A stretch of 43,667 nt of DNA from Ignavibacteria bacterium RIFOXYB12_FULL_35_14 (GCA_001803045.1 MHAR01000009.1:1-43667), one strand, 5' to 3'; counted from the stretch's first letter, positions 33,669-43,528 are shown. Numbers and translations are program-made. The notes: generated by a model not told the origin, from the sequence alone.

Positions 33669-35243
33669 ATGGTAAAAGAGATTGTAATAAACTCATCAGC
33701 TACACAAACACGTGTAGCTATAACCGAAGACGGATATTTAGCTGACTTTTTTGTCGACTATCCTGAAAACCGCAGAACAGTAGGTGACATTTATTTAGGT
33801 AAAGTTGCGCGTGTACTTCCGGGTATTAAAGCCGCCTTTATAGATATCGGAATGAAACACGATGGATTCCTGCATTTTTCCGATATCGGCGAATCGACAA
33901 AACAGCTTCAGGATATTATTGGCGATGATTCTGATATTGACGAAGAAGATGATGATGAAGTTTTCAAACGAGGTGATAATCAGAACAAATCAGGTTCAAA
34001 TACCCACACAAAACCCATAATTCCTAAACTACTTAAAGGACAGGAAATTCTTGTCCAAATAACCAAGGAACCCGTAAATAACAAAGGTGTAAGAGTAAGC
34101 TCTTCCATTTCGCTGCCCGGAAGATTTTGTGTCCTCCTTCCTTTTGATGGTAAAATCGGAATTTCGAAAAAGATTTCTGATTACAAGGAACGCAAAAGAT
34201 TGCGGAACATTGCTAAAAGTATTCTGCTTCCAAATTACGGACTTATTATTCGCACGGTTGCTAAAGATCAATCAGAAGATGCTTTAAAAGATGATCTTAA
34301 AAACCTGATGAAAACCTGGCAAGAAATTGAAACCATAGTTAAGACTGAAAAACCACCTGCCTTAATCTATCAGGACATGAACACTACTTCCAGCGTAATA
34401 AGAGATTTGTTCACTCCCGACGTAACAAAAGTTTTTATTGATTCAAAAAAACTGTACAAGCAAATAAAAAACTATGTTCAAGTCGTTCAGCCAGGTCTAG
34501 TTGATAAAATAGAGCTTTTCCCATCTGCAACATCAATTTTTGATTCGTTTAAAATTGAAGAACAGATAAAAACATTGATGGGAAGAAAGGTGCCGCTGCC
34601 AAGCGGTGGTTATCTAATTGTGGAGCATACCGAAGCCATGGTGGTTGTTGATGTTAACAGTGGGCGTTATGCTAAAAGTAAAGAACAGGAACTCAACTCC
34701 CTTAAAACCGATCTTGAAGCATCTCGTGAAATTGCTCGCCAGCTTAGGCTGAGGGATATCGGTGGAATTATTGTTATTGATTTTATTGATCTTGAAGAAG
34801 AAAAAAATAAAAAGAAAATTTTTGATGAGCTGAAGAAAGAATTCAGGAGAGATAGAGCAAAAGTAACTATTCTACCCATGTCTGATTTTGGATTAGTGCA
34901 AATAACAAGGCAGCGAGTAAGGCAAAATATTATGCAGGCGATGAAGGAAGTTTGCCCATATTGCCTTGGCTCAGGTCTGCTTACAAAGCATTCTCACATT
35001 GTTTATGATCTTGAAGAATGGATTAAGAAGTTCAAAAAAACTTCCAACGAAAGAAAGCTTATTCTTAAATGTCATCCGCTTTTTGCAGCAAGATTAAGAG
35101 AGGGAAAAGACGGTTCGATAATAAAACTTCAATTAAAATATTTCATAAGAATTAAAATTGAAGAGGATAACAATATCCCAATTGGGCATCTGAAATTTAT
35201 TTCCGCAAAAACAGAAAGCGAGCTTACTGAAATTTTTAATTAA
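33669..35243 (+). CDS. rng: Ribonuclease E/G family endoribonuclease
   Basis: This 524-residue endonuclease cuts single-stranded RNA and matures rRNA and mRNA. The N-terminal S1 domain (VGDIYLGKVARVLPGIKAAF, IDIGMKHDGFLHFSD) carries an acidic insert (DDSDIDEEDDDEVF), common in this phylum. The catalytic domain has the magnesium-binding aspartates in VVDVNSGRYA and IVIDFIDLEEE, and the 5'-sensor region lies before them. The zinc-link motif is CPYCLGSG. The length corresponds to RNase G, that is, the catalytic half without an RNase E degradosome scaffold. It follows pnp after a structured 207-base leader, so the two decay enzymes are adjacent and may be co-regulated. Confidence 0.96.
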   Translation: MVKEIVINSSATQTRVAITEDGYLADFFVDYPENRRTVGDIYLGKVARVLPGIKAAFIDIGMKHDGFLHFSDIGESTKQLQDIIGDDSDIDEEDDDEVFKRGDNQNKSGSNTHTKPIIPKLLKGQEILVQITKEPVNNKGVRVSSSISLPGRFCVLLPFDGKIGISKKISDYKERKRLRNIAKSILLPNYGLIIRTVAKDQSEDALKDDLKNLMKTWQEIETIVKTEKPPALIYQDMNTTSSVIRDLFTPDVTKVFIDSKKLYKQIKNYVQVVQPGLVDKIELFPSATSIFDSFKIEEQIKTLMGRKVPLPSGGYLIVEHTEAMVVVDVNSGRYAKSKEQELNSLKTDLEASREIARQLRLRDIGGIIVIDFIDLEEEKNKKKIFDELKKEFRRDRAKVTILPMSDFGLVQITRQRVRQNIMQAMKEVCPYCLGSGLLTKHSHIVYDLEEWIKKFKKTSNERKLILKCHPLFAARLREGKDGSIIKLQLKYFIRIKIEEDNNIPIGHLKFISAKTESELTEIFN

Positions 35244-35279
35244 GAGATATATTTTTGTGTGAAGAAATATTTAAGACAA

Positions 35280-36362
35280 ATGAAAAAGACCGCTTTTTAT
35301 AACATTCACGAAAAACTTGGAGCAAAGATAGTAGAGTTTGCAGGCTACCTTATGCCCATTCAATACTCATCAATAATTGCCGAGCATAAGGCGGTTAGAA
35401 ATTCCGTTGGTGTTTTTGATGTATCACACATGGGCGAAGTTTTTGTTTCGGGAGAAAAAGCTTTAGACTTTATTCAGCATATTACGGTTAACGATGCTTC
35501 TGTTTTGTTTCCGGGCGGAGTTCAATACTCTGCAATGTGTTATCCGGATGGCGGTATAGTTGATGATCTTCTCGTTTATAAACTGACTGATGATAAGTTT
35601 ATGCTGGTTATTAATGCTTCAAACATCGAAAAAGATTTTAATTGGATGAAAGAGAATAATAAATTCGGAGTCGAACTGAAAAATTTTAGCGATGATTATT
35701 CTTTGCTTGCGGTTCAAGGCCCAAACTCAAAGGCTGTTATCCAAAAAATTTCTGATAAAAATCTTGAGCTGGAATACTATCATTTCATGCAAACTAAAGT
35801 TGCCGGAATTGACATGATTGTTTCACGGACAGGATATACGGGTGAATTGGGCTATGAACTTTATTTCAACGGAGACGAAAAAAACGCTGAAAATGTTTGG
35901 AACAAACTCTTTGAAGCCGGAAAAGAATATGGAATTCTACCGGTTGGTTTAGCTGCAAGAGATTCTCTAAGATTGGAAATGGGATTTTGCCTATATGGAA
36001 ATGATATTGATCAGACAACTAATCCTTTGGAAGCCGGGCTTGGATGGATTACAAAACTGAAGAAGCAAAATTTTATTGCAAAAGATGCGCTGATGAAAGT
36101 GAAAAATGATGGCTTGAAAAGAAAATTAGTTCCTTTGATTACTGAAGAAAAAGCATTTCCAAGAAAAGGATATGAAATAACATCAGCCGGAAAAAAAGTC
36201 GGCACATTAACAAGCGGAACTGTAAGTCCAATTCTTGATAAAGCTATTGCTTTGGGTTATGTTGAAACTCAATTTTCGGCAGAGAATACAGAGTTAAATT
36301 TTCTAATAAGAGGGAAAGAAATTCCTGCAAAAGTCACCAAGCTTCCTTTTGTGAAGAAGTGA
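35280..36362 (+). CDS. gcvT: Glycine cleavage system T protein (aminomethyltransferase)
   Basis: This 360-residue enzyme transfers the methylene group of the glycine-derived aminomethyl carrier to tetrahydrofolate, releasing ammonia. The N-terminal block KKTAFYNIHEKLGAKIVEFA is the usual start, which is why I chose ATG 35280 over an in-frame GTG at 35259. Folate-binding features include FDVSHMGEVFVSG, QYSAMCYPDGGIVDDLLVYK, SRTGYTGELGYEL and GLAARDSLRLEMGFCLYGND. The C-terminal barrel is complete (GTLTSGTVSPILDKAIALGY). The other glycine cleavage genes (gcvH, gcvP) are not in this window. Confidence 0.96.
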   Translation: MKKTAFYNIHEKLGAKIVEFAGYLMPIQYSSIIAEHKAVRNSVGVFDVSHMGEVFVSGEKALDFIQHITVNDASVLFPGGVQYSAMCYPDGGIVDDLLVYKLTDDKFMLVINASNIEKDFNWMKENNKFGVELKNFSDDYSLLAVQGPNSKAVIQKISDKNLELEYYHFMQTKVAGIDMIVSRTGYTGELGYELYFNGDEKNAENVWNKLFEAGKEYGILPVGLAARDSLRLEMGFCLYGNDIDQTTNPLEAGLGWITKLKKQNFIAKDALMKVKNDGLKRKLVPLITEEKAFPRKGYEITSAGKKVGTLTSGTVSPILDKAIALGYVETQFSAENTELNFLIRGKEIPAKVTKLPFVKK

Positions 36363-36405
36363 TATACTCTAAATTTCTAAGGAAAACCATTAAAATATTA
36401 TTGTT

Positions 36406-37128
36406 ATGAAAACCAACGTCCATTTTTCTTACATAAATGCGGATGAGCTTGCTTATGCTGGGAAAACCACCGTGGTGATTGATGTGCTGCGAGCTTCCAC
36501 TACAATAATTCAGGCATTGCAGAATGGGGCAAGAGAAGTTATACCGGTTGCATCGGTTGAATTTGCAGTAAAAGTATCTGGTGGAATGTTTGGCGGGCAA
36601 ACTCTCTTAGGCGGTGAAAGAAACACAAAAAAGCTCGAGGGATTTGCATTAGGAAACTCGCCGCTTGAATATACGTCAGAGGTTGTAGCCGGTAGAACCA
36701 TTATATTGTTTACGACGAACGGTTCAAAAGCAATTGTAAAAGCAAAATTTTCGGAAAATTTATTTATTGCTGCTTTCACAAATTTAAATGCTGTAGCGGA
36801 TCATTTATTAAAGCTCGATAAGGATTTTGAGATACTGTGTTCAGGGAGAGGCAATAATTTTTCAATGGAAGATGTAATCTGTGCAGGTAAATTAATAACG
36901 GAGATTCAAAAAATTAATAAGGATGTCGAGCTAACCGATTCTGCAAAAGCAAGTGTTGCGTTAAGCAAATCATTTGGCAAAAGTATCGTGGTGATGATGG
37001 AACAAACCGAGCATGGAAGAATTTTAACTGAGAATAGTTTTAATGAAGATATAAAATTTTGCAGCCGGCTTAATACTTCTGAAACAATACCGTATTTAAC
37101 TTCCGGCGTTTTGAAGCCTCTTCAATAA
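36406..37128 (+). CDS. comB: 2-phosphosulfolactate phosphatase family protein
   Basis: This 240-residue protein carries the ComB family blocks TVVIDVLRASTTIIQALQNG, LLGGERNTKKLEGFALGNSP, RTIILFTTNGSKAI and LCSGRGNNFSMEDVICAGKL. ComB removes phosphate from 2-phosphosulfolactate using magnesium. The pathway leads to coenzyme M in methanogens and to sulfolactate in some bacteria. No comA or comC partner is nearby, so the true substrate here is open. It follows gcvT by 43 bases and precedes ftsK by 37, with no evident link. The reading frame is complete. Confidence 0.92.
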   Translation: MKTNVHFSYINADELAYAGKTTVVIDVLRASTTIIQALQNGAREVIPVASVEFAVKVSGGMFGGQTLLGGERNTKKLEGFALGNSPLEYTSEVVAGRTIILFTTNGSKAIVKAKFSENLFIAAFTNLNAVADHLLKLDKDFEILCSGRGNNFSMEDVICAGKLITEIQKINKDVELTDSAKASVALSKSFGKSIVVMMEQTEHGRILTENSFNEDIKFCSRLNTSETIPYLTSGVLKPLQ

Positions 37129-37165
37129 TCCGAATCATTTAATAATTTGAAATTTATTTTTCATA

Positions 37166-39598
37166 ATGGCACTTCGTAGAAAAACAAAAACACAATCAAG
37201 CAGTTCCAAAGAAGACGGCTTCTTCTCGTTCACAAATGAGAAGAAGAAAATAATCATCGGAATTCTGCTTCTTATATTTTCTTTATTTTTGTTTTTTAGC
37301 ATCATTTCATTTCACGAGGGAGACGTATTCGGTTCGTTCTTTTCTGATCTTGTAAACGGTCAAATAAAAAACCCAGCAAACTGGTTAGGAGTAATTGGGG
37401 CACATTTCTCTAATTTTCTTGTGAAGTATTCTCTCGGTTATTTCTCCATAGCTTTCCCTGTAATTTTATTTTTTTGGGGAATTGCGTTCTTCAAAAAAAT
37501 AAAGTTCAGAACAATTATTTACACCTCTAATTTTATTTTGCTTGCTGCTATTATTCTTGCAAGCTTATTCGGAATTATGAATACCTCTAGAGAATTTCCT
37601 TTGTTTCCAAATTTTTCTGGCTATACGGGGGATTATTTTGGTAAAGTCCTAAAAAGACTGTTCGGGGGAATCGGAAGTGTAATCTTTCTTATCACATCAT
37701 TTGTGCTTTTAATCATAATCGCTTTTAATGTTAAGATTGAAAGCATAGTTTCTTTCTTGAAGAGTATTTTTATGTTTACGTCAAGCGCTTCAAAAGAAGC
37801 AAGTGTTGATAAAAAATCCAGCGTTGGTATTGATGAAAATCTTGAAAAGATAAAAGATTTGAGACCCGAAAAAAAGAAAAGAAGAATAATCCATCAAGAA
37901 GAAGCTCTCGCTAAGGATGAATCTGAATTAGAGGATGAAGAAACCAAAATCAGAATTATCAGAAAAGATGAAAAGACGACTCTTCCGATTGAGACAAATG
38001 AGTTATTGAATGAAGAGATAAAGAAAGTTGACTTGGAAAAAACCGGGGATATTCCTCCTCGTGAGACTACCGCTGTTCAGGAAGCAAAGCTGCCCAATCA
38101 ATGGGATGAAATTCTCAATTTTAAAAAGCCAAGTCTCGAACTTCTCGACCCGGTCGTAGATGAAGATTATAAAGTTGCCGAGGAAGAATTAAAAAGAAAT
38201 GCTGAACAGTTAAAAGAAAAATTAAAGCTCTTCGATATTTCTATTCAAGATATTTCTGTTACACCAGGACCAGTTGTAACGCTTTATGAAATTGTGCCGG
38301 AACCAGGTGTTAAAATCAGCAGGATTGTTGGTTTGGAGAATGACATTGCGCTTGCACTTGCTGCAAGAGGAATTAGAATTATTGCACCTATCCCGGGGAA
38401 GAGTGCTATTGGCGTAGAAATACCAAATGCTGAAGCCTCAGTTGTTAATGCAAGATCTGTTGTCGGAAAAATTTTTGATTCTAAAGCCGAGCTTCCAATG
38501 GCGTTCGGCAAAACTATTAGCGGTGATGTTTATGTCACCGATTTATCGAAGATGCCGCATCTGCTGATTGCAGGATCAACAGGCTCCGGAAAAAGTGTTG
38601 GTATAAATATGATAGTTGCCAGCTTGCTTTATGCTAAGGATCCTTCTGACGTTAAATTCATAATGATAGATCCTAAAAAAATAGAATTGTCTTTTTATAA
38701 CAAATTACGCAAACACTATCTTGCAGTATCACCGGATTTGGAAGAAGAAATAATAACATCACCGCAAAATGCGGTTCTTCTTCTTAAATCAGTTGAATAT
38801 GAAATGGAACAGAGATACGACAGACTCGCTAAAGCGGGCGTAAGAAATATTGTTGACTACAATCTTAAAGTTGCCGATGTGAATAAGAAACCGAAGGACA
38901 CTGATGAAATAAAGCATCACCATCTCCCGTATTTAATTGTGATAATTGATGAGCTTGCAGATTTAATGATCACCGCGGGAAAAGATGTTGAAGAACCAAT
39001 TACAAGATTGGCACAGCTTGCAAGAGCTGTTGGAATTCATCTTGTGCTTGCAACACAAAGACCTTCTGTTAATGTAATTACCGGTGTAATCAAAGCTAAT
39101 TTTAGTTCACGCATTGCTTATCAGGTTGCAACAAAAATTGATTCACGCACAATCCTGGATATGAATGGAGCGGAACAACTTTTAGGAAAAGGCGATATGT
39201 TATTTCTTCCCACAGGTTCGCCAAAACCAATTCGTGTTCAAAATGCATTTATTTCAACGGATGAAGTTGAAAAATTGACCAACTACATTTATTCGCAGCC
39301 TGGTTATTCGAAACCATACTTTCTGCCATCACTTTATGAAAAGAAAAAAGCAGCCTCGGGAAAATATCTATCGGATTTAGACCCAATGTTTGAGGAAGCC
39401 GCACGCGTGATAGTTCGTCATCAGCAAGGTTCGGTTTCGCTTTTGCAGAGAAGATTAAAGCTCGGATATTCCCGCGCAGCTAGAATAGTTGATCAGCTTG
39501 AAGAAGCCGGAATTGTTGGACCAAATGACGGAAGCAAGGCACGATCGGTGATTGTTGAAAGCGAAGAACAGCTCGAAACGATTCTGCGTAACTTATAA
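37166..39598 (+). CDS. ftsK: DNA translocase FtsK
   Basis: This 810-residue septal motor clears chromosomal DNA during division. About four membrane helices lie within residues 25-190. An acidic/basic linker (about 210-320) follows, shorter than in E. coli. The alpha domain (PGPVVTLYEIVPEPGVKISR) comes next, then the RecA-like motor with Walker A GSTGSGKS at 470-477 and Walker B in LIVIIDELADLM. HLVLATQRPSVNVITGVIKA follows. The C-terminal winged-helix gamma domain (VSLLQRRLKLGYSRAARIVD) reads orienting sequences. The reading frame is complete. It stands between comB and ridA in the same direction, and no terminator is seen before it. Confidence 0.97.
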   Translation: MALRRKTKTQSSSSKEDGFFSFTNEKKKIIIGILLLIFSLFLFFSIISFHEGDVFGSFFSDLVNGQIKNPANWLGVIGAHFSNFLVKYSLGYFSIAFPVILFFWGIAFFKKIKFRTIIYTSNFILLAAIILASLFGIMNTSREFPLFPNFSGYTGDYFGKVLKRLFGGIGSVIFLITSFVLLIIIAFNVKIESIVSFLKSIFMFTSSASKEASVDKKSSVGIDENLEKIKDLRPEKKKRRIIHQEEALAKDESELEDEETKIRIIRKDEKTTLPIETNELLNEEIKKVDLEKTGDIPPRETTAVQEAKLPNQWDEILNFKKPSLELLDPVVDEDYKVAEEELKRNAEQLKEKLKLFDISIQDISVTPGPVVTLYEIVPEPGVKISRIVGLENDIALALAARGIRIIAPIPGKSAIGVEIPNAEASVVNARSVVGKIFDSKAELPMAFGKTISGDVYVTDLSKMPHLLIAGSTGSGKSVGINMIVASLLYAKDPSDVKFIMIDPKKIELSFYNKLRKHYLAVSPDLEEEIITSPQNAVLLLKSVEYEMEQRYDRLAKAGVRNIVDYNLKVADVNKKPKDTDEIKHHHLPYLIVIIDELADLMITAGKDVEEPITRLAQLARAVGIHLVLATQRPSVNVITGVIKANFSSRIAYQVATKIDSRTILDMNGAEQLLGKGDMLFLPTGSPKPIRVQNAFISTDEVEKLTNYIYSQPGYSKPYFLPSLYEKKKAASGKYLSDLDPMFEEAARVIVRHQQGSVSLLQRRLKLGYSRAARIVDQLEEAGIVGPNDGSKARSVIVESEEQLETILRNL

Positions 39599-39677
39599 TT
39601 TTTTTCCGATACCATTTCCTTTTGAGCAAATCATTTTATTTTTAAGTATTAAATTGTAAATCATATTTTTATTGTTG

Positions 39678-40064
39678 ATGAAAAAGTATATTTCTTCCGG
39701 AACAGAGTGGGAAAATATAGTCGGTTACTCGAGAGCAGTGAGAGCTGGAAATGTTATTGAAGTTTCCGGAACTGTAGCCTCGGATGGAAATAATATAGTT
39801 GGCAAGAACGACGTGTATTTACAAACAAAATTTATTCTGAAGAAAATTGAATCTGTACTAAGCAAAGCAGATGCATCTTTAAATGATATTGTGCGAACAA
39901 GAATTTATGTTAGGGATATTTCAAAGTGGAGCGAGGTAGCAAAGGCACATCAAGAAGTGTTCGGCAAAATTAAACCTGCATCCACAATGGTAGAAGTAAG
40001 CTCTCTAATTTCAGCAGAATATTTGGTAGAAATAGAAGCAACAGCGATATTAAATAATCAGTAA
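39678..40064 (+). CDS. ridA: RidA family protein (enamine/imine deaminase)
   Basis: This 128-residue protein belongs to the RidA/YjgF/UK114 family, which hydrolyses reactive 2-aminoacrylate and related imines to protect PLP enzymes. VEVSGTVASDGNNIVG, KADASLNDIVRTRIYVRDIS (with the key Arg in RTRIYV) and KPASTMVEVSSLI are present, with Glu in VEIEATA near the end. The slightly longer and more charged middle loop fits the RidA subfamilies other than the archetype. I chose ATG 39678 over two TTG codons directly before it. Trimer, cytoplasmic. Confidence 0.9.
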   Translation: MKKYISSGTEWENIVGYSRAVRAGNVIEVSGTVASDGNNIVGKNDVYLQTKFILKKIESVLSKADASLNDIVRTRIYVRDISKWSEVAKAHQEVFGKIKPASTMVEVSSLISAEYLVEIEATAILNNQ

Positions 40065-40091
40065 ATCAGCAGAATAACAAGGACAGCAGAG

Positions 40092-40586
40092 TTGGAATTC
40101 AAAACACATCCAAAGACGAAAATAGGGCATATCCATTTAACCGTTTCAGATTTAGAGCAGTCATTAAAATTTTACCGCGATCTCTTAGGTTTCGAGATCA
40201 CTTCATTTTATGGTGAGCAAGCGGTATTTCTTTCTGCCGGAGGTTATCATCATCATATCGGGCTTAATACTTGGGCTGGGGAAGGCGCGCCGGCACCGCC
40301 TTCCGGTTATACCGGCTTATATCACTTCGCCATTCTTTATCCCAGCAGAAAAGAATTAGCAAGAGTTGTGAGAAGACTTTACGAAATGAATTTTAAAATT
40401 GACGGTGCATCCGATCACGGAGTCTCAGAATCAATTTATATTTCCGATCCGGATGGAAATGGAATTGAGCTATATGCCGACCGAAGAGAAGAGAATTGGC
40501 CTATTGATTCTAATGGTCGCTTAGAAATGACGACGAAACATTTAGATGTGCTTGCATTACTTTCCGAACTAGATGAAGACAGTTGA
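40092..40586 (+). CDS. VOC superfamily protein, catechol dioxygenase-like
   Basis: This 164-residue protein is a one-unit vicinal oxygen chelate fold. Probable metal ligands are His15 (GHIHLTVSD), a His in TGLYHFAIL and a Glu in GNGIELYADR. The stretch GGYHHHIGLNTWAGEGAPAP matches extradiol dioxygenases of the CatE type. Full enzymes have two VOC units, so this half-size protein may act as a dimer or in another reaction. The only usable start is TTG 40092, with AAGGA 8 bases before it; an upstream in-frame stop at 40062 and no earlier ATG exclude others. The substrate is unknown. Confidence 0.87.
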   Translation: MEFKTHPKTKIGHIHLTVSDLEQSLKFYRDLLGFEITSFYGEQAVFLSAGGYHHHIGLNTWAGEGAPAPPSGYTGLYHFAILYPSRKELARVVRRLYEMNFKIDGASDHGVSESIYISDPDGNGIELYADRREENWPIDSNGRLEMTTKHLDVLALLSELDEDS

Positions 40587-40616
40587 TTTATCATTTTAGA
40601 AATTGAAAAAATTATT

Positions 40617-43091
40617 ATGAAGAATAAAAACGACTCAATATTTTTTACTGATAAAGAAGAAAGCACAAGCTTTTCATTATCGAATCAGTTTGCCGAGCAT
40701 CTCGAATTCAATTTGGTGCGGGATAAAATAACAGCAACCCCTGATGATGCATTTCATGCGTTGTCAATGTCCGTAAGAGACCGCCTTGTCCGCCGATGGA
40801 TAAGAACCCAGCAGAGATATAAAGAGGAAGATGTTAAACGAGTTTATTATTTGTCGTTAGAATTTTTAATGGGAAGACTGCTCGGCAATGCTCTTATCAA
40901 TATGAATTTTTATGACGAGTGTTACAACATTTTGAAGAGGGACGGTTACAGTCTTGAAGATATAAGAGATCACGAGCAGGAAATGGCACTTGGAAACGGC
41001 GGTCTTGGCAGATTAGCCGCTTGTTTTCTTGATTCAATGGCAACACTTGAACTGCCCGCTTTTGGTTATGGAATCCGGTATGAGTACGGAATATTTGAAC
41101 AAGATATTTATAAGGGTTACCAGGTTGAGAGAGCAGACAATTGGTTAAAGCTTGGTAATCCCTGGGAAATTATGAGACGTAACCTAATTTTTAAAGTGAA
41201 GTTTTACGGAAGAGTAATTCAGGATAGCAATAACCACTTAAGGTTTAATTGGGTCGATACTCAAGATGTTAATGCTCTCGCTTATGATATTCCTATTCCT
41301 GGCTACGGCACAAATACCGTGAACAATCTTCGTCTTTGGGAGGCAAAAGCAACAAGCTCATTTAACTTTCAAGATTTTAATACAGGGAATTATGTTGCTG
41401 CAGTTGCAGAAAAAACGGATTCGGAAACCATTTCTAAAGTTTTATATCCCAACGATACAATTGACAAAGGAAAGTTTTTAAGATTAAAGCAGCAATACTT
41501 TTTCGTTTCAGCGACATTGCAGGATATTATTCGCAAGTATAAAATTAACCATGATTCATTCGATAAGTTTGCAGAGAAAACAGCAATTCAACTAAATGAT
41601 ACACATCCTGTAATTGCAATCCCCGATTTAATGAGAATATTAATTGATGAAGAAGGTTTGGAGTGGGATAAAGCCTGGGAGATAACAACTAAAACTTTTT
41701 CCTATACAAATCATACAGTAGTACCCGAGGCACTTGAAGAATGGGCTGAATCTATAATGGGAGAACTACTTCCAAGACATCTTCAAATAATTTATGAGAT
41801 AAATCGAAGATTTTTAGAATACGCTCGCGAGCTTTACACAACAGACAACTCAATCTTATCAAAGCTGTCTATCATCCGGGACCATCCCGATAAAAAAATA
41901 AGGATGTCTAATCTTGCCATAGTTGGGTGCCACACTATTAACGGTGTTGCAGAACTTCATACAGAAATTTTAAAGAAGACGATTTTCTATCACTTTAATA
42001 AGATTTATCCCAATAAATTTAAAAATGTTACCAACGGTATAACTCCACGGCGATGGTTGAAAAGCGCAAATCCTTTATTGTCTGGATTGATATCTGAAAG
42101 AATAGGAGATAAGTGGGTAAAGAAGCTTGACGAATTGAAGAAGCTTGAAAAATTTATAGATGATAAAGAATTTTTGGAAATTTGGCGCGGATCGAAATGG
42201 CTTAATAAAAAATTACTTATTAATCATATTGAAAAAGATTACGGATTAAAAATAAATCCCGAGTCAATGTTCGATGTTCAGATAAAAAGATTTCACGAGT
42301 ATAAAAGACAATTGTTAAATGTTCTTCACATCATAACGCTTTATAATAGAATAAAAGACAATCCAAAGAAAGATTTTGTACCTCGAACGATAATTTTCGG
42401 CGGTAAAGCTGCACCGGCATATTTCGCGGCAAAGCTGATCATTAAACTAATAAATTCAGTGGCCGATGTTGTAAATAATGATAAAGTCGTTGGTGACAAG
42501 TTAAAAATTGTATTCATTAAAAATTATTCCGTATCGTTAGCAGAAAAAATTATTCCTGCCTCGGAGCTATCAGAACAAATTTCCACTGCCGGATTTGAAG
42601 CTTCCGGAACAGGGAATATGAAGTTTGCCTTGAACGGTGCTCTCACAATCGGAACGATGGACGGTGCTAATGTTGAAATAAGAGAAGAGGTTGGTTCCGA
42701 TAACATTTTTATTTTTGGTTTACTTTCTGATGAAGTAATGAAGATCAAAAATAACGGTTATGATCCACGAGAATACTATGAAAAAGATGCGGAACTTAGA
42801 AGAGTTATCGATATGCTTGCATCAGATTACTTTAACAGGAAAGAACCCGGAATATTCAAATCGATAGTGGAGTCGTTATTAAATGTTGATTACTATTGCT
42901 TGCTTCCCGATTACCATTCGTACATAGAAACCCAAGACAAGGTTAGCAAACTTTACATAGATTTAGATAAGTGGACTCAAAAATCCATTCTTAATGTGGC
43001 ACGTATAGGAAAATTCTCAAGCGACCGCTCTGTCCAGGAATATGCTAAAAATATTTGGAAGGTTAAGCCGATAAAGGTAAAGATTGAGTAA
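40617..43091 (+). CDS. glgP: Glycogen/starch/alpha-glucan phosphorylase
   Basis: This 824-residue enzyme releases glucose 1-phosphate from alpha-1,4-glucans. The family blocks are all present: YYLSLEFLMGRLLGNALINM, ALGNGGLGRLAACFLDSMAT, GYGIRYEYGIFEQ, and QLNDTHPVIAIPDLMRIL. NVTNGITPRRWL and VQIKRFHEYKRQLLNVL follow. The pyridoxal-phosphate lysine is Lys669 in GTGNMKFALNG. It has the full length of the maltodextrin/glycogen type. No other glycogen gene is in the window. It is convergent with the broken cupin gene, whose stop lies only 7 bases away, so there is little room for a terminator. Confidence 0.98.
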   Translation: MKNKNDSIFFTDKEESTSFSLSNQFAEHLEFNLVRDKITATPDDAFHALSMSVRDRLVRRWIRTQQRYKEEDVKRVYYLSLEFLMGRLLGNALINMNFYDECYNILKRDGYSLEDIRDHEQEMALGNGGLGRLAACFLDSMATLELPAFGYGIRYEYGIFEQDIYKGYQVERADNWLKLGNPWEIMRRNLIFKVKFYGRVIQDSNNHLRFNWVDTQDVNALAYDIPIPGYGTNTVNNLRLWEAKATSSFNFQDFNTGNYVAAVAEKTDSETISKVLYPNDTIDKGKFLRLKQQYFFVSATLQDIIRKYKINHDSFDKFAEKTAIQLNDTHPVIAIPDLMRILIDEEGLEWDKAWEITTKTFSYTNHTVVPEALEEWAESIMGELLPRHLQIIYEINRRFLEYARELYTTDNSILSKLSIIRDHPDKKIRMSNLAIVGCHTINGVAELHTEILKKTIFYHFNKIYPNKFKNVTNGITPRRWLKSANPLLSGLISERIGDKWVKKLDELKKLEKFIDDKEFLEIWRGSKWLNKKLLINHIEKDYGLKINPESMFDVQIKRFHEYKRQLLNVLHIITLYNRIKDNPKKDFVPRTIIFGGKAAPAYFAAKLIIKLINSVADVVNNDKVVGDKLKIVFIKNYSVSLAEKIIPASELSEQISTAGFEASGTGNMKFALNGALTIGTMDGANVEIREEVGSDNIFIFGLLSDEVMKIKNNGYDPREYYEKDAELRRVIDMLASDYFNRKEPGIFKSIVESLLNVDYYCLLPDYHSYIETQDKVSKLYIDLDKWTQKSILNVARIGKFSSDRSVQEYAKNIWKVKPIKVKIE

Positions 43092-43098
43092 AATTGAC

Positions 43099-43425
43099 TT
43101 AACCCTTGATCATCACCATCATCATCTTAAATCTGCTGTTTGCTTTTAATGCATAGGGCTTGTTAGCAGACATTATAGTCATTTCGCCTTTCTAAACGAT
43201 ATTAACTTTTCCCGCTATTGTAATCTCTGCCTCGCCACCCATTAAGTAAACCAGCGCATCAAAAGGTGTTGTGTGCTCGCTTAATCCCTCACCTTTATCG
43301 AAAGCAAATAATGTTATCGTTCCTGTTGGCTGCTTGATTATGGTTTTGCTGACTAACAAACCAGTTTGATAATCAATTAATTTTTCCAATTCGTTTGGAG
43401 CATGAAGATGTTCGTTTTCGTTCAT
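43099..43425 (-). pseudogene. Cupin-domain protein with in-frame TAG
   Basis: From ATG 43425, with AAAGGAAA as ribosome binding site, 77 codons encode a small cupin (HTTPFDALVYLMGGEAEITI and AGK). TAG at 43192-43194 then stops it. Without that stop the frame continues 30 more codons, KGEMTIMSANKPYALKANSR and FKMMMVMIKG, and ends with TAA at 43099-43101. This is exactly the missing second half of the cupin barrel (normally GEMIIMPANxPHAL...FKMxLVM). One point change thus truncates a 108-residue protein. In the second motif the usual proline and histidine are changed (MSAN, PYAL), which suggests further decay. The intact form would be a small beta-barrel protein of unknown role. Confidence 0.8.
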
Positions 43426-43483
43426 GTTGATTTCCTTTGCTCACGACTTTATGCACTTTGTGAAAATTATTTGTTAACCAATT

Positions 43484-43528
43484 GGAACTCATCCCCCGAC
43501 CCCTTCTCTTACAAAGAGAAGGGGGGAT
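43484..43528. repeat. Dispersed palindromic repeat, right copy
   Basis: CCCCTTCTCTT (43500-43510) and AAGAGAAGGGG (43514-43524) form an 11-bp stem with loop ACA, preceded by AACTCATCCCCCGA. In reverse complement it matches 2190-2228. The remaining bases to 43667 hold a second short pyrimidine-rich run (near 43571) and no gene. Confidence 0.75.

Noticed and set aside
33515-33745. Possible 76-residue protein between pnp and rng
   Set aside because: The frame has no visible ribosome binding site or recognisable motif and runs into rng. The gap is better read as an RNA leader.
68-43425. Genome-wide reassignment of TAG to an amino acid
   Set aside because: Two frames are split by TAG, but TAG is also the natural stop of nusA, infB, pnp, hsdR, msrB and the AlaX gene at the expected protein ends. 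Nonsense mutation is simpler.
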